From assembly GCF_014639235.1 (NCBI RefSeq), contig NZ_BMFU01000012.1, positions 80,477 through 144,476 on the forward strand: a DNA stretch of 64,000 nucleotides, given 5' to 3'. Below the pieces are notes generated by a model, which saw only the letters and a list, made by a program, of their open reading frames with translations, was not told the origin of the DNA and searched no databases. Positions 30,385 to 39,740 of this stretch are shown here, piece after piece (the stretch's first letter is position 1; each line of letters starts with the position of its first letter). Source of the DNA: Paenibacillus silvae (GTDB lineage: Bacteria > Bacillota > Bacilli > Paenibacillales > Paenibacillaceae). Made by a program: the position numbers and the translations under genes.

Positions 30385-31371
30385 TCACCTCTTCCGTAAC
30401 ATCCAATTTTGAACCAGCTGGTAAATGTGATGACTAAGCTTGTCGGCGTCATGACGCAGATAAGTTTTGAACAGTACAAGCGTATCTGCGACAACCTGAT
30501 AACCCGAGCTTTTCAGTACATTCATATCAAGCACAACTGGCTTTGCACCTTTTTCCGCATACTTATTTTGCACTTGCAGCGGAATTTCACCATTGTTTAC
30601 GATCACATAGTCGAAGAGCTGATGACCGATATGCTCCTGAACGGCTACAAGGTGATCGCTCACGGTGTAATTATCCGTCTCTCCCGGCTGTGTCATTACA
30701 TTACAGATAAACATCTTTACTGCATCCGCTTCAACAACGGCCTCTGCCAGCTTGGGTACAAGCAGATTGGGAAGGATACTTGTATATAGACTGCCCGGGC
30801 CGATCAGAATCGCATCCGCCTGGCGAATCGCCTCTACCGCTTCTGGCAACGGCTCCACGTGATCCGGTTCAAGGAAAACCCGTTTAATGCGTCCGCCTGC
30901 TTCAGGAATTTTGGACTCGCCTGTAACAATGGAACCATCCTCCATCTCCGCATGCAGCACAACCGCCTGACCAGCTGCCGGGAGCACCTGACCCCTAACG
31001 GCAAACACGCGGCTAAGCTCCCGCACAGCGGTCACAAAGTCGCCTGATATATCCGTCATTGCAGCCAATATGAGATTGCCCAGGCTGTGGCCTGCAAGCC
31101 CAGCGCCTGTATTAAAACGATATTTTAACATGTCTGAGAGCAGCGGTTCAACATCTGCCAGCGCGGTAAGCACGTTACGAATGTCGCCCGGGGGCGGCAT
31201 TTGCAGCTCACTGCGCAGGATGCCCGAACTTCCACCATCATCTGCAACCGTAACGATGGCCGTGATATCCATCGGTTTTTCCTTCAAACCGCGAAGCATC
31301 ACGGATAATCCGGTTCCACCGCCCATTACAACGATTCTCGGACGTTCTCTTCGTGGTCCGGCCTCTTTCAT
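30385..31371 (-). CDS. yvcK: YvcK/GlmR family protein
   Basis: Cytosolic protein linked to cell-wall precursor supply during growth on non-sugar carbon; it binds UDP-GlcNAc and stimulates GlmS in Bacillus (GlmR). 328 residues of the CofD-like fold: the N-terminal IVVMGGGTGLSVMLRGLKE, VADDGGSSGILR, PPPGDIRNVLTALAD, and GPGSLYTSILPNLLV. The start follows GGGTG-type sequence near 31380. Translation starts 13 bases after the rapZ stop and whiA follows by 6 bases. Confidence 0.95.
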   Translation of the reverse strand: MKEAGPRRERPRIVVMGGGTGLSVMLRGLKEKPMDITAIVTVADDGGSSGILRSELQMPPPGDIRNVLTALADVEPLLSDMLKYRFNTGAGLAGHSLGNLILAAMTDISGDFVTAVRELSRVFAVRGQVLPAAGQAVVLHAEMEDGSIVTGESKIPEAGGRIKRVFLEPDHVEPLPEAVEAIRQADAILIGPGSLYTSILPNLLVPKLAEAVVEADAVKMFICNVMTQPGETDNYTVSDHLVAVQEHIGHQLFDYVIVNNGEIPLQVQNKYAEKGAKPVVLDMNVLKSSGYQVVADTLVLFKTYLRHDADKLSHHIYQLVQNWMLRKR

Positions 31372-31384
31372 CCCTTCACCCTCT

Positions 31385-32284
31385 TCAATGACGGTCCCGG
31401 TCGGCGTCGCGATGGCTTACGGTAACAGCTTCAGTCTCGCTGCTCCCGAGCATTTTGCCCAAGTATTCCGATATTGCTACCGAACGATGCTTGCCTCCGG
31501 TACAGCCGATTCCAATAATAACCTGGCTTTTGCCTTCCTTCCGGTATTGCGGAATCAGAAAATGCAGCATATCCAGCAGCTTGGTCAGAAACGCTTGCGT
31601 TTCAGGCCATTTCATAACATATTCGTATACTTCACTATTCTGCCCCGTATTCGGCCGCAAATGTTCAATATAATGCGGATTCGGTAAAAAACGAACATCA
31701 AATACGAGATCTGCATCAATCGGGATGCCGTATTTGAATCCGAAGGACGTAATGTTCACCGATAACATCTGGCTCTCCAGATGGGAGAAACGCGAAATGA
31801 TGCGCTCCTTCAGTTGAGCAGGCTTCATCGTGCTCGTATTCAGCACCTGCGTTGCCGAGTTTTTGAGCTCTTCCAGCATCTTGCGCTCCAGCTTGATGCC
31901 ATCCAGCGGCATGCCTTCCGGTGCCAGCGGATGTCTGCGTCTGCTCTCTTTATAGCGCTGCACAAGCACAGAATCGGTGGCATCCAGGAACAAAATTTCG
32001 CAGTGAATCGTAAAATGATCTTTAATGTAGTTCAATGATTCAGACAATGCAGTAAAGAATTCACGTCCCCGCAGATCGATGACCAATGCCACCTTGCCAA
32101 TCTTGCCATTTGATTGTTCAATCAACTCTGCAAATTTGGGAATCAAAACAGGCGGCAAATTGTCTACACAGAAAAAACCCAGATCCTCCAGGCTTTGCAC
32201 AGCTATCGTTTTACCCGCTCCGGACATGCCCGTAATGATAATGAGCGTGGCGCCTGTGCCCGGTGAGCCCTCACCTTCAAGCAT
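31385..32284 (-). CDS. rapZ: RNase adapter protein RapZ (YvcJ)
   Basis: P-loop nucleotide-binding protein. Walker A GMSGAGKT is at 19-26; KHRSVAISEYLG and DLRGREFFTAL follow. In Gram-negative bacteria RapZ guides RNase E to GlmZ; in Bacillus YvcJ hydrolyses nucleotides and affects competence, so the adapter name is by homology only. 299 residues, normal. The start follows AAGGAGGGG. First gene of the unit with yvcK, whiA and the HPr-like gene; glcK ends 50 bases upstream. Confidence 0.95.
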   Translation of the reverse strand: MLEGEGSPGTGATLIIITGMSGAGKTIAVQSLEDLGFFCVDNLPPVLIPKFAELIEQSNGKIGKVALVIDLRGREFFTALSESLNYIKDHFTIHCEILFLDATDSVLVQRYKESRRRHPLAPEGMPLDGIKLERKMLEELKNSATQVLNTSTMKPAQLKERIISRFSHLESQMLSVNITSFGFKYGIPIDADLVFDVRFLPNPHYIEHLRPNTGQNSEVYEYVMKWPETQAFLTKLLDMLHFLIPQYRKEGKSQVIIGIGCTGGKHRSVAISEYLGKMLGSSETEAVTVSHRDADRDRH

Positions 32285-32335
32285 AAATGTCCCCTCCTTA
32301 TCATATTGCTGTCGGATGATCTTGTTACGAGGTTA

Positions 32336-33286
32336 CTACGAACGCAAGAGAAGACCTGCAGCACCTACGATACCTGCATTATTACCCAATGTAGCTTCCA
32401 GAATCTGAACACCCTGCTGCAGAGGCTCTGGAGTCAGTTGCGCGAATACTGTACGAATCTCATCAAACAGGAAGTCCCCCGCTTTGGAGACACCGCCGCC
32501 AACAATGAACAATTCAGGATTCAGCACAGCTGCAACAGTCGCCATCGTTTTACCCAGATAGAAGGCTGCACGCTTGACAATACGCAGCGCTACTTCGTCG
32601 CCTGCTTTGGCTGCATCAAACACTTCCTTGGCAGCAATCTTGTCTACCAGTGCAAGCGATGTGTGGTCACCGCGCTCGACAGCATCCTTGGCCATCTGAA
32701 TAATACCCGTTGCCGAGGATACCGTCTCTACACATCCCATTTTACCACAGCCGCACTTGATCGCCTCAAGATCTGGCACAACACTGATGTGGCCCAGCTC
32801 TCCCGCCATACCTGAGAAGCCCTGATAGATTTTCCCATTCAAAATAAGACCACCACCAACGCCTGTGCCGAGTGTAAAGCATACACAGTCGTCTACGCCC
32901 TTGCCAGCTCCTGCCCAGGCTTCACCAAGAGCAGCAACGTTTGCATCATTATCTATTTTGACAGGCTTGCCCAGTCGTTCCTCCAGAACCGAACGAATGG
33001 CAACATTCCGAAATCCGATGTTAGGGGCATGAACAATAATTCCCTCGCGTACATTCGTGAAACCGGCAACTCCTGCACCGACACCTTCAAGCTGTTCCCA
33101 ACTGTATGGCGATTCGGCAATGATATGACGGACATACTTCTCGATGTTGGCGATAACCGTGTCAACGCCCTGATCCACTTCAGTCGGTCCTTCATACGTA
33201 TGCATAAGCTGACCTTGATCATCACATATACCGACCTTGATTGCTGTTCCGCCGAGATCGACCCCAACGTAGATTTTCTCAGACAT
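32336..33286 (-). CDS. glcK: ROK-family glucokinase
   Basis: Phosphorylates glucose with ATP. 316 residues. N-terminal phosphate loop VGVDLGGTAIKVG, sugar-binding NDANVAALGEAWAGAGKG, and the ROK zinc motif in AIKCGCGKMGCVETVSSA with the CxCGxxGC pattern. I chose the ATG at 33286, eight bases after AGGTGG; the GTG at 33298 is part of that site. It lies upstream of rapZ, and fits a role in supplying phosphorylated sugar to the glycolytic operon. Confidence 0.93.
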   Translation of the reverse strand: MSEKIYVGVDLGGTAIKVGICDDQGQLMHTYEGPTEVDQGVDTVIANIEKYVRHIIAESPYSWEQLEGVGAGVAGFTNVREGIIVHAPNIGFRNVAIRSVLEERLGKPVKIDNDANVAALGEAWAGAGKGVDDCVCFTLGTGVGGGLILNGKIYQGFSGMAGELGHISVVPDLEAIKCGCGKMGCVETVSSATGIIQMAKDAVERGDHTSLALVDKIAAKEVFDAAKAGDEVALRIVKRAAFYLGKTMATVAAVLNPELFIVGGGVSKAGDFLFDEIRTVFAQLTPEPLQQGVQILEATLGNNAGIVGAAGLLLRS

Positions 33287-33499
33287 GCTGCAAGCCACCT
33301 TTATCTATCTAAAATAGTTTAGTCCTACGTACCAACTATAATTGAAGGATACGCCGGGGTCAAGACGAGAAGACCTCTGGACATACCCGGTCCCTGAGGC
33401 ATTGTGAACGATGTCACACATTTTTTGTATGCGCATACATCCTGATTTTATATCTATTTAAAACGCATCATGCGTTGAATCCGCAGGTGCAGACAGCGC

Positions 33500-33536
33500 A
33501 AAAAAACGCCTTCCAGTGTAATGGAGGCGTTTTTCC
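33500..33536 (-). terminator. Terminator after the AI-2E family gene (bidirectional)
   Basis: AAACGCCTTCCA and TGGAGGCGTTTTT form a stem with T runs on both sides. Confidence 0.85.
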
Positions 33537-33562
33537 TTTTTCAACATTAGATGAAACAAAAA

Positions 33563-34594
33563 TTACAGCTTCGACTCAACGCGCACCGGCTCGTCGGTTC
33601 TCTCCATCTTGTTGACATCGAGAATGTCGAGCATGAACACAAAGATGGGAATACCAATAATCAATCCCCAGATTCCAAGAAAGTGCTGCGATAGAATCAA
33701 CACAATAAAGGTGTAGAACATCGGCAGTTTGGTTTTGTGCGCCATCAGCTTCGGATTAAGGAAATACGTCTCCAAGGCATGAATGATGATGATCATAATA
33801 ATCACGATAATACTCATCTGCAGTCCACCCAACTGATACCCGATCAGACAGAGCGGCACAAGGGAGATCATCACGCCCGCAACCGGCACGAGACTCAGCA
33901 GAAATACCATAATCGTCAAGGCAAACAGGTACGGATACCCCAGAATCCACAGACCGAGCATCGTGAGAACCGTATTAAATACAGCAATCAGGAGCTGCGC
34001 TTCAATCACTTTACCAAAAGAAGATACAAACTTGTCGCCCAGATATGCTACTTCATTATAGAACCAGCCGATTTTACTCGTTTTGAATTTGGACGTAAAT
34101 TTATAAATCTCTTTCTTCTGCAACAGGAAGAACAAGCTCAAAATAATAACCAGCAGAATGAACTCCAGCCATTTACTCAAAGCAAAAATGTATTTCAATG
34201 CTTCATTCGTATAATTTTTAATGTCGAAGGACTGCAGGTAACCTGCAATCTTGGAGGCAACATTATCGCCATCTGCCGTGTCAAGGAACTTCATAATTTC
34301 ATTGGTCAGCTGCACAACCTGATCAACAATTCGTGGTGAATATCTTGATATTCCAAGCACAATGCCGGCAATAACAATCATGTAAAGCAGGATAACCACA
34401 ACTTTGTAGTTAATTGGAAAAAATCGGTTCAACCCTCGTGTAATCAGATGCTGCAGCCTGTTCATAACATAGGTCACCAGGAATAACAGCAGAATCATAT
34501 GGAGCATGCTTCCCATACTGAACAAAATCAAGCAAAACAGCAGTAAAATCAAAAAACGCCTGACTGTTGCATTTTGTAACCACCCTTTTATCAT
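33563..34594 (-). CDS. AI-2E family transporter
   Basis: A 343-residue integral membrane protein with about eight hydrophobic helices. It belongs to the AI-2E/UPF0118 family: long hydrophobic N-terminal pair, a central amphipathic region (DQVVQLTNEIMKFLDTADG), and the C-terminal set with VPVAGVMISLVPLCLIGYQLGG and LSQHFLGIWGLIIGIPIFVFML. The family is named after TqsA but includes ion antiporters, so the substrate is open. The start at 34594 follows GGGGGAA. Single gene with its own terminator. Confidence 0.88.
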   Translation of the reverse strand: MIKGWLQNATVRRFLILLLFCLILFSMGSMLHMILLLFLVTYVMNRLQHLITRGLNRFFPINYKVVVILLYMIVIAGIVLGISRYSPRIVDQVVQLTNEIMKFLDTADGDNVASKIAGYLQSFDIKNYTNEALKYIFALSKWLEFILLVIILSLFFLLQKKEIYKFTSKFKTSKIGWFYNEVAYLGDKFVSSFGKVIEAQLLIAVFNTVLTMLGLWILGYPYLFALTIMVFLLSLVPVAGVMISLVPLCLIGYQLGGLQMSIIVIIMIIIIHALETYFLNPKLMAHKTKLPMFYTFIVLILSQHFLGIWGLIIGIPIFVFMLDILDVNKMERTDEPVRVESKL

Positions 34595-34661
34595 TTCCCC
34601 CAAATTCTTCACCTCACAGCTAATATAACCTATATGTATGTCCATATCATGTCCATTGTTG

Positions 34662-34692
34662 AAAAAAAAGAGAAGCCCTCCGGCTTCTCTCA
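34662..34692 (-). terminator. Terminator of trxB
   Basis: Minus strand GAGAAGCC-GGAG-GGCTTCTC stem followed by TTTTTTTTC. Confidence 0.92.
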
Positions 34693-34757
34693 GTGTATGA
34701 GACTTCCCGTCGTCCCTTATATCTAGCTTATGCCAAGCCAGAAGCCTGACATGCGTA

Positions 34758-35717
34758 TTACTTATTCAGCGTTTCGCTCCAATCGTGAACGATGCTTCCC
34801 TCCAGGAACTTTTCACAGTCCATCGCTGCCATACATCCCGAGCCTGCGGCTGTAATGGCTTGGCGATATTTCGTATCCTGCACATCACCACAAGCAAATA
34901 CACCTGGAATATTCGTCTCTGTCGTTCCTGGTTTCACAACAACGTAACCATGCTCATCCAGTGTGATTGCATTGCCAAGAAAGCCTGTATTCGGTGTGTG
35001 ACCAATCGCAACGAATACGCCATCCGCTTCAATCAGCTCTTCCTGACCTGTTTCATTGTTGCGCACCTTCAACCCTTTTACGCCCATTGCTTCAGGTACA
35101 ACCTCGAGCGGTGTACGGTTCAATGCCCATTTTACCTTCTCATTGCTCCGAGCACGGTCCTGCATAATCTTCGATGCACGAAGCTCATCCCGGCGGTGAA
35201 CCAGTGTAACGTCTGTTGCAAAACGGGTCAGGAAGCTGGCTTCCTCCATCGCGGAGTCGCCGCCGCCGACCACAACAATTTTTTTACCACGGAAGAAAAA
35301 TCCGTCACAGGTTGCGCAGGTACTAACTCCCCGTCCTACATTCTCCTGCTCTCCCGGAATGCCAAGATAACGTGCCGAAGCACCGGTGGAGATGATGATT
35401 GAGTCTGCCTCAAGCTCACCGATACCTCCAACGCTAACTTTGAAAGGCTGCTTGCTGAAGTCAACTTCCTCTACCCAGCCGTTCTTGAATTCCGCACCAA
35501 AACGCTCTGCCTGCTTGCGCATGTTGTCCATCAATTCCGGTCCCATGATGCCTTGCGGGAAACCAGGAAAGTTCTCTACTTCCGTTGTTGTTGTCAGTTG
35601 CCCACCTGGCTGAAGACCTTCAATTACCAGCGGATTCAGGTTTGCACGAGCGAGATATATTGCTGCTGTCAGCCCCGCAGGTCCGGTTCCGATCACAATC
35701 GTTCTGTATTTAGACAT
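34758..35717 (-). CDS. trxB: Thioredoxin-disulfide reductase
   Basis: NADPH-dependent flavoenzyme that reduces thioredoxin. 319 residues. FAD site GTGPAGLTAAIYLARA at 10-25, redox-active Cys pair CATC at 134-137, NADPH site VVVGGGDSAMEEASFL, and C-terminal FAD contact FACGDVQDTKYRQAITAAGSG. The start at 35717 has GGAGG eleven bases upstream; a longer frame to 35807 has no site. Confidence 0.97.
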   Translation of the reverse strand: MSKYRTIVIGTGPAGLTAAIYLARANLNPLVIEGLQPGGQLTTTTEVENFPGFPQGIMGPELMDNMRKQAERFGAEFKNGWVEEVDFSKQPFKVSVGGIGELEADSIIISTGASARYLGIPGEQENVGRGVSTCATCDGFFFRGKKIVVVGGGDSAMEEASFLTRFATDVTLVHRRDELRASKIMQDRARSNEKVKWALNRTPLEVVPEAMGVKGLKVRNNETGQEELIEADGVFVAIGHTPNTGFLGNAITLDEHGYVVVKPGTTETNIPGVFACGDVQDTKYRQAITAAGSGCMAAMDCEKFLEGSIVHDWSETLNK

Positions 35718-35902
35718 ATAGATACAGCCTCCTTCATCAGGTTGAGAATGTGTTCTGCTCACGAATAACTTGCCAAGATGATATCCTACAGGCATTTTGA
35801 GGTCCACTCGTTAAGTTTACCCGTTTTCCAGGTCAATGTATCCTCCTCTTCAGGACAACGGCATTGGTCACGCAACCTTAAAACATACGACAACAGCAGA
35901 TC

Positions 35903-37672
35903 CTAGGCGTTCGGCGGCGCAGCATTGCAGATTAGATTAATCTGTCTCGCATACTTGCTGACAGTAGATGCAGATATGCCGTAACGTTCCGCGATGCTCT
36001 GATACGTCACGGGTCTGCTGTTATTTTTGGAAGCCAGATATTCAAGGCCTGCTGCCCATCCTTCGATCTGCTTGGAGCTGGACAGCTCTGGATGAACTCT
36101 GGATACATAATCCGTCCACAACCGCTCCATCTCCTGCTGCACTTCTGCCTGAGCCTCAGACATCTGGAGCGCCCGATCAACTACGATCTGCCAGTGGGGT
36201 GAAGCTCCAGCACTGGATGATTTCGTTTTATACTCAATGTGGTCCATTGTACGATCAGATTTCAGCGGTTCACCGAAACTGGAATTGGACAAAAGTCTGG
36301 ACACCTTAGCCTTGGCACTCTTGGCATCCTGTCCATCGTATTCAGCCGCTTGCAGTTCATTCAGAACGCCTTGTGCCGCCTTAACCAAAGCATGCTCTTC
36401 ACCAGGCTCCTCAATGAATGATTGCAGGGCCTGCTGCACCTCATAATCACCGATCATGCCCAGCGCATGAATAACCTGCAGCTTGGTCGCTGCATCACCA
36501 TGTCGCAGTGCCCAGAAGAACGAGGAACGAATCAGTGGATCATTCTTCATCTCCTCAGGAATGCCGCTGTTATAGTTCTCCCATTGCTTGAATTGCTCGT
36601 CAAAGGGAAGATGATAGTGATAGCTGAGCTTAATCGGTTCTTTTAAACCTTCGTGAACCTCTTCAAGACCCGCGAGATAGTAACGTGACACTTCCGATCC
36701 CGGATCAAGTTTGTTCACATGATGCCAGAGCCGCTCTGCGATATCATATCGCTCTGTATTATACGCCGCAACCGCGGCATAATGCGCAAGGGCCGGATCA
36801 GCAGCCGTTTCCTCGTATTTGAGCAATCGGCGGAAATGGGTATATGCTGCATCATGCTGGCCAAGGATGCCCATAGTTGTAGCGAGCTTGTACACTTGTT
36901 CGTGCTCAAAGGGCACGAGCACACGCAGTTTTTTGATCAACAGCAGCACTTGGTCCGTACGATTCTCGTTTTGATGGAAAATAGCCAGATTACAGAGCGC
37001 ATGCAGATTGCCCGGTTCTTGTTCCAGCACTTCTGCAATCGTCTCCTTGGCTTTAGGAAACAGTCCCATATAATAATAGGCCAGCGCCAGATTATTGCGT
37101 GCAGCGAGATAATCCGGATATTCGGAGGACATGCCTTCAAGCAGCTCCGCTGCCTGAGCAAACTTCCCCTCCTCCAGCAATTCTCTTGCCTGATCATGCT
37201 CCACGACACCTTTAAGTGACTTGATGCGATTCAACTTCGCCGGGCGATCAAGCTCGTAATACAGAAGCTCCATCATCTCTTCGGCTTCGGTCATGAACTG
37301 GCCCTGCGGGTCTTCCTCCAGATAGGTCACAAGTGCCCGTTCAGCTTCCTCGAAACGATCCATATTTGCATAATTGTTCGCCATATAAAAATAACATTCC
37401 GTCATCGACGGGTCCACCACATCCAGCACATGTGCCAGAATGGTGTTGGAGGCCTCATAATCCCCCTTCTCGGATAAAATCCCTGCCATATTACAATGAT
37501 TCACCGGATTGTCCGGCTCGTATTCAACAGCTTTGCGAAAATATTTCAATGCCTTGTCGACATGATTACGGTCCAGCGAGCGGACAGCTCTTTCAAAAAA
37601 GAAAGAAGCATCCAAATGAATCGGTATAATATTGGCAAGGTGACCCTCGGTCCGCACTAGCTTGCCCTTCAT
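35903..37672 (-). CDS. TPR-repeat protein with C-terminal HTH
   Basis: A 589-residue cytosolic protein. Multiple tetratricopeptide helices cover about 15-330 (ALKYFRKAVEYEPDNPVNHCNMAGIL, ARNNLALAYYYMGLFPKAKETI, LHALCNLAIFH). A HEAT-like helical block follows, then a C-terminal HTH with PVTYQSIAERYGISASTVSKYARQI (about 550-575), similar in kind to HTH_psq/HTH_38 segments. Resembles the YvcD-type TPR genes near trxB in Bacillus. The start at 37672 follows AGGAGGTG. A scaffold whose HTH could bind DNA or protein; function unknown. Confidence 0.8.
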   Translation of the reverse strand: MKGKLVRTEGHLANIIPIHLDASFFFERAVRSLDRNHVDKALKYFRKAVEYEPDNPVNHCNMAGILSEKGDYEASNTILAHVLDVVDPSMTECYFYMANNYANMDRFEEAERALVTYLEEDPQGQFMTEAEEMMELLYYELDRPAKLNRIKSLKGVVEHDQARELLEEGKFAQAAELLEGMSSEYPDYLAARNNLALAYYYMGLFPKAKETIAEVLEQEPGNLHALCNLAIFHQNENRTDQVLLLIKKLRVLVPFEHEQVYKLATTMGILGQHDAAYTHFRRLLKYEETAADPALAHYAAVAAYNTERYDIAERLWHHVNKLDPGSEVSRYYLAGLEEVHEGLKEPIKLSYHYHLPFDEQFKQWENYNSGIPEEMKNDPLIRSSFFWALRHGDAATKLQVIHALGMIGDYEVQQALQSFIEEPGEEHALVKAAQGVLNELQAAEYDGQDAKSAKAKVSRLLSNSSFGEPLKSDRTMDHIEYKTKSSSAGASPHWQIVVDRALQMSEAQAEVQQEMERLWTDYVSRVHPELSSSKQIEGWAAGLEYLASKNNSRPVTYQSIAERYGISASTVSKYARQINLICNAAPPNA

Positions 37673-37774
37673 CTTGCAAGGCACCTCCTCTTTGCTTTCA
37701 TTCATACTCTCCAGTATACCACATCTTCAGACCCTCTTCGCTATATGTAGTTTCATGTCGTTTATGAAAATAAT

Positions 37775-37830
37775 ACAAAATAAAGATGGCATCTCATCCA
37801 CGGCTCATGAATGAAATGCCATCTTTCTAA
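37775..37830 (-). terminator. Terminator of the sugar operon
   Basis: Minus strand AAAGATGGCAT pairs with ATGCCATCTTT over a loop of about 23 bases, followed by TATTTTG. It lies 45 bases after the toroid-like gene. Confidence 0.85.
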
Positions 37831-37874
37831 TATAGCTTGCACCAATCCCGTCATAGCTGCTAAAGGATTGTAAT

Positions 37875-39626
37875 TTAACCTTTTTTAGCAAGTGAAGGAG
37901 ACAGGGTGATCTGGATCGTTTTATCAAAAGGTGTCATGAAGTTCACCAGCACAACTTTGCATTTCTCTGGCATCTTAGCTTCGCGGACCGTTGCCGCAAG
38001 ATGGCCCATTTCGCCACCATCCAGCTCCAGCCAGTCGTCTCCGCAGCTGTAGCGCAGCTTGCCGCTCTTCCATAGAACGCTGCCATCACTCGTTACAGTC
38101 CCATCCTCATAGCTGAGCTCTCCTTCATCACCAAATACAAAGGATAACTGCATCATGACATCCTGCGGCTCCTCACCGGTCAGATGAATCGTCCAGCCGT
38201 TCTCCGACTGCACGACCTCGGCGCCTACGCGGAAAGTTTGCTCATGCGTAAGTGCTCGGGTCTGATGAGGCAGCAAATACCACGGGCTGATCGGCGAAGC
38301 AGCCGAAGCAGGCAGATCGGCTGTCGGAACCGGGCCGTTATACCCCTTCTTCTGTTCTCCGGTCAGTTGATATCCTCGAGGCAGGCGGGTCATGTGCTGC
38401 ATCGGTACGTATCCCGGGTTGAAATAAGAAGCCAGCTGCACTGCGAGCAGGCGAACCTTGCCGTGACGAAGTGCGAAGAATGGCGGTACCTCTGTCATCA
38501 CCGTTACGCTGGTCTCCCCGTCTCGTATCCGGGCAACCGGAGCACCAAAATCCGTATGCATCCGGCTGTACGAGATGCGTCCATGATGCCCCGCATTCTC
38601 CATCTGGTTCACATAATTCTCCCGTGCAAAATGTTCATTCAGCATCACTTCATAATGATCTGGAAGCGCATCTGTTGTACCCTCTGTCTGTTGAAGCTCA
38701 GGCTCCAGCAGCAAGCGAACAAGAGCATTGACCGAGCATACGCCCGGGTCTGTCAGTGTACTGTCTGCCCATGCCGCCATGCCTGCAAAGATCGGATCTT
38801 CATCCAGCTTGGCCAAGATGGCGTATGGCAAATAATACGAAGACAAGTCATGAATGCTGCCCAGATCTTGGCGACCTGAGTAATCCGTCACAATCTCTCC
38901 CGCCGGGTGTACAAGATAAACCATCATCCGAAGGTTTCGACGTACCGGCTCCAACAGCTCAGGGCGATCCAACAAACGTGCTGCATGAATGAGCATAATA
39001 TCACTCACCGCATTGTAGATTCCATTGCTGCGCTCCGTCCACTCCCCGTCCGGGGTAATATCAATGCCCTCTGCGAGCCATTGCTCTGCGCGCTGCACCG
39101 CTTCTTCTATTCCGAAAATTTCATGCAAAAAGCCGAGAGCCGCGCATAGAACCCAGCGATGGTTAGGTGTATGACAGCCTCCTGTAAGCATCGTTGGAAT
39201 CGTGCGCTCCAGAAACAAACGCATGTTATCCAGCACAGGCTTGAGCGGAGCCCAATCCTGCTGACTCAGAAGCTGGTACAGCTGTGAATAACCTACGACC
39301 ACAAACGCAGTGTCCGGCGGAGAGTGATAGTTGGTCCAGCCCGGTGATATGGAACCATCACTATGCTGCTTGCGCAGCACAAATTCAGTTGCCAGTCTCA
39401 AGCGCTCCAGCAGCGCTTCATCCCGATAATATTTGGAGTCAGGATTTGATAACGCCGCTCCCCAAAAACACATATCTGTTGGTGTTCCCGTTGTATGATT
39501 AACCCAAGCCACACCAGTAGAGGGATCAATCGTACCGCCGTAATAACGATTCTCCGGATCAAGCATCTGCCGGTCCATCCCTCGCTCTGCCGCTCTGTCA
39601 TTGCTGTCTACCATTTGTCTGTACAT
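37875..39626 (-). CDS. Large uncharacterised protein of the sugar locus, possible heparinase/lyase-like toroid
   Basis: A 583-residue protein without signal peptide, so cytosolic. The N-terminal two thirds are rich in helices and aromatic motifs (DSNDRAAERGMD, HSDGSISPGWTNYHSPPDTAFVVVGYSQLYQLL, NHRWVLCAALGFLHEIFG, DYSGRQDLGSIHDLSSYYLPY), typical of an alpha/alpha-toroid. The last part is beta-rich and could be a heparinase II/III-like C-terminal sandwich. I see no catalytic set I can name. It follows a TIM-barrel isomerase and an oligosaccharide ABC transporter, so it probably acts on imported oligosaccharides. Start at 39626 behind GGAGGG. Confidence 0.65.
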   Translation of the reverse strand: MYRQMVDSNDRAAERGMDRQMLDPENRYYGGTIDPSTGVAWVNHTTGTPTDMCFWGAALSNPDSKYYRDEALLERLRLATEFVLRKQHSDGSISPGWTNYHSPPDTAFVVVGYSQLYQLLSQQDWAPLKPVLDNMRLFLERTIPTMLTGGCHTPNHRWVLCAALGFLHEIFGIEEAVQRAEQWLAEGIDITPDGEWTERSNGIYNAVSDIMLIHAARLLDRPELLEPVRRNLRMMVYLVHPAGEIVTDYSGRQDLGSIHDLSSYYLPYAILAKLDEDPIFAGMAAWADSTLTDPGVCSVNALVRLLLEPELQQTEGTTDALPDHYEVMLNEHFARENYVNQMENAGHHGRISYSRMHTDFGAPVARIRDGETSVTVMTEVPPFFALRHGKVRLLAVQLASYFNPGYVPMQHMTRLPRGYQLTGEQKKGYNGPVPTADLPASAASPISPWYLLPHQTRALTHEQTFRVGAEVVQSENGWTIHLTGEEPQDVMMQLSFVFGDEGELSYEDGTVTSDGSVLWKSGKLRYSCGDDWLELDGGEMGHLAATVREAKMPEKCKVVLVNFMTPFDKTIQITLSPSLAKKG

Positions 39627-39740
39627 CTGCTGTTTCCCTCCATTCAATACCTTCCATCCCCATGCTCCTGTGCAAAAGATAAGATCAGCCAGCTGTGCGC
39701 TCTAACAGCCCAAGCTAACCGATCTTATCGCTCTGCCTAT

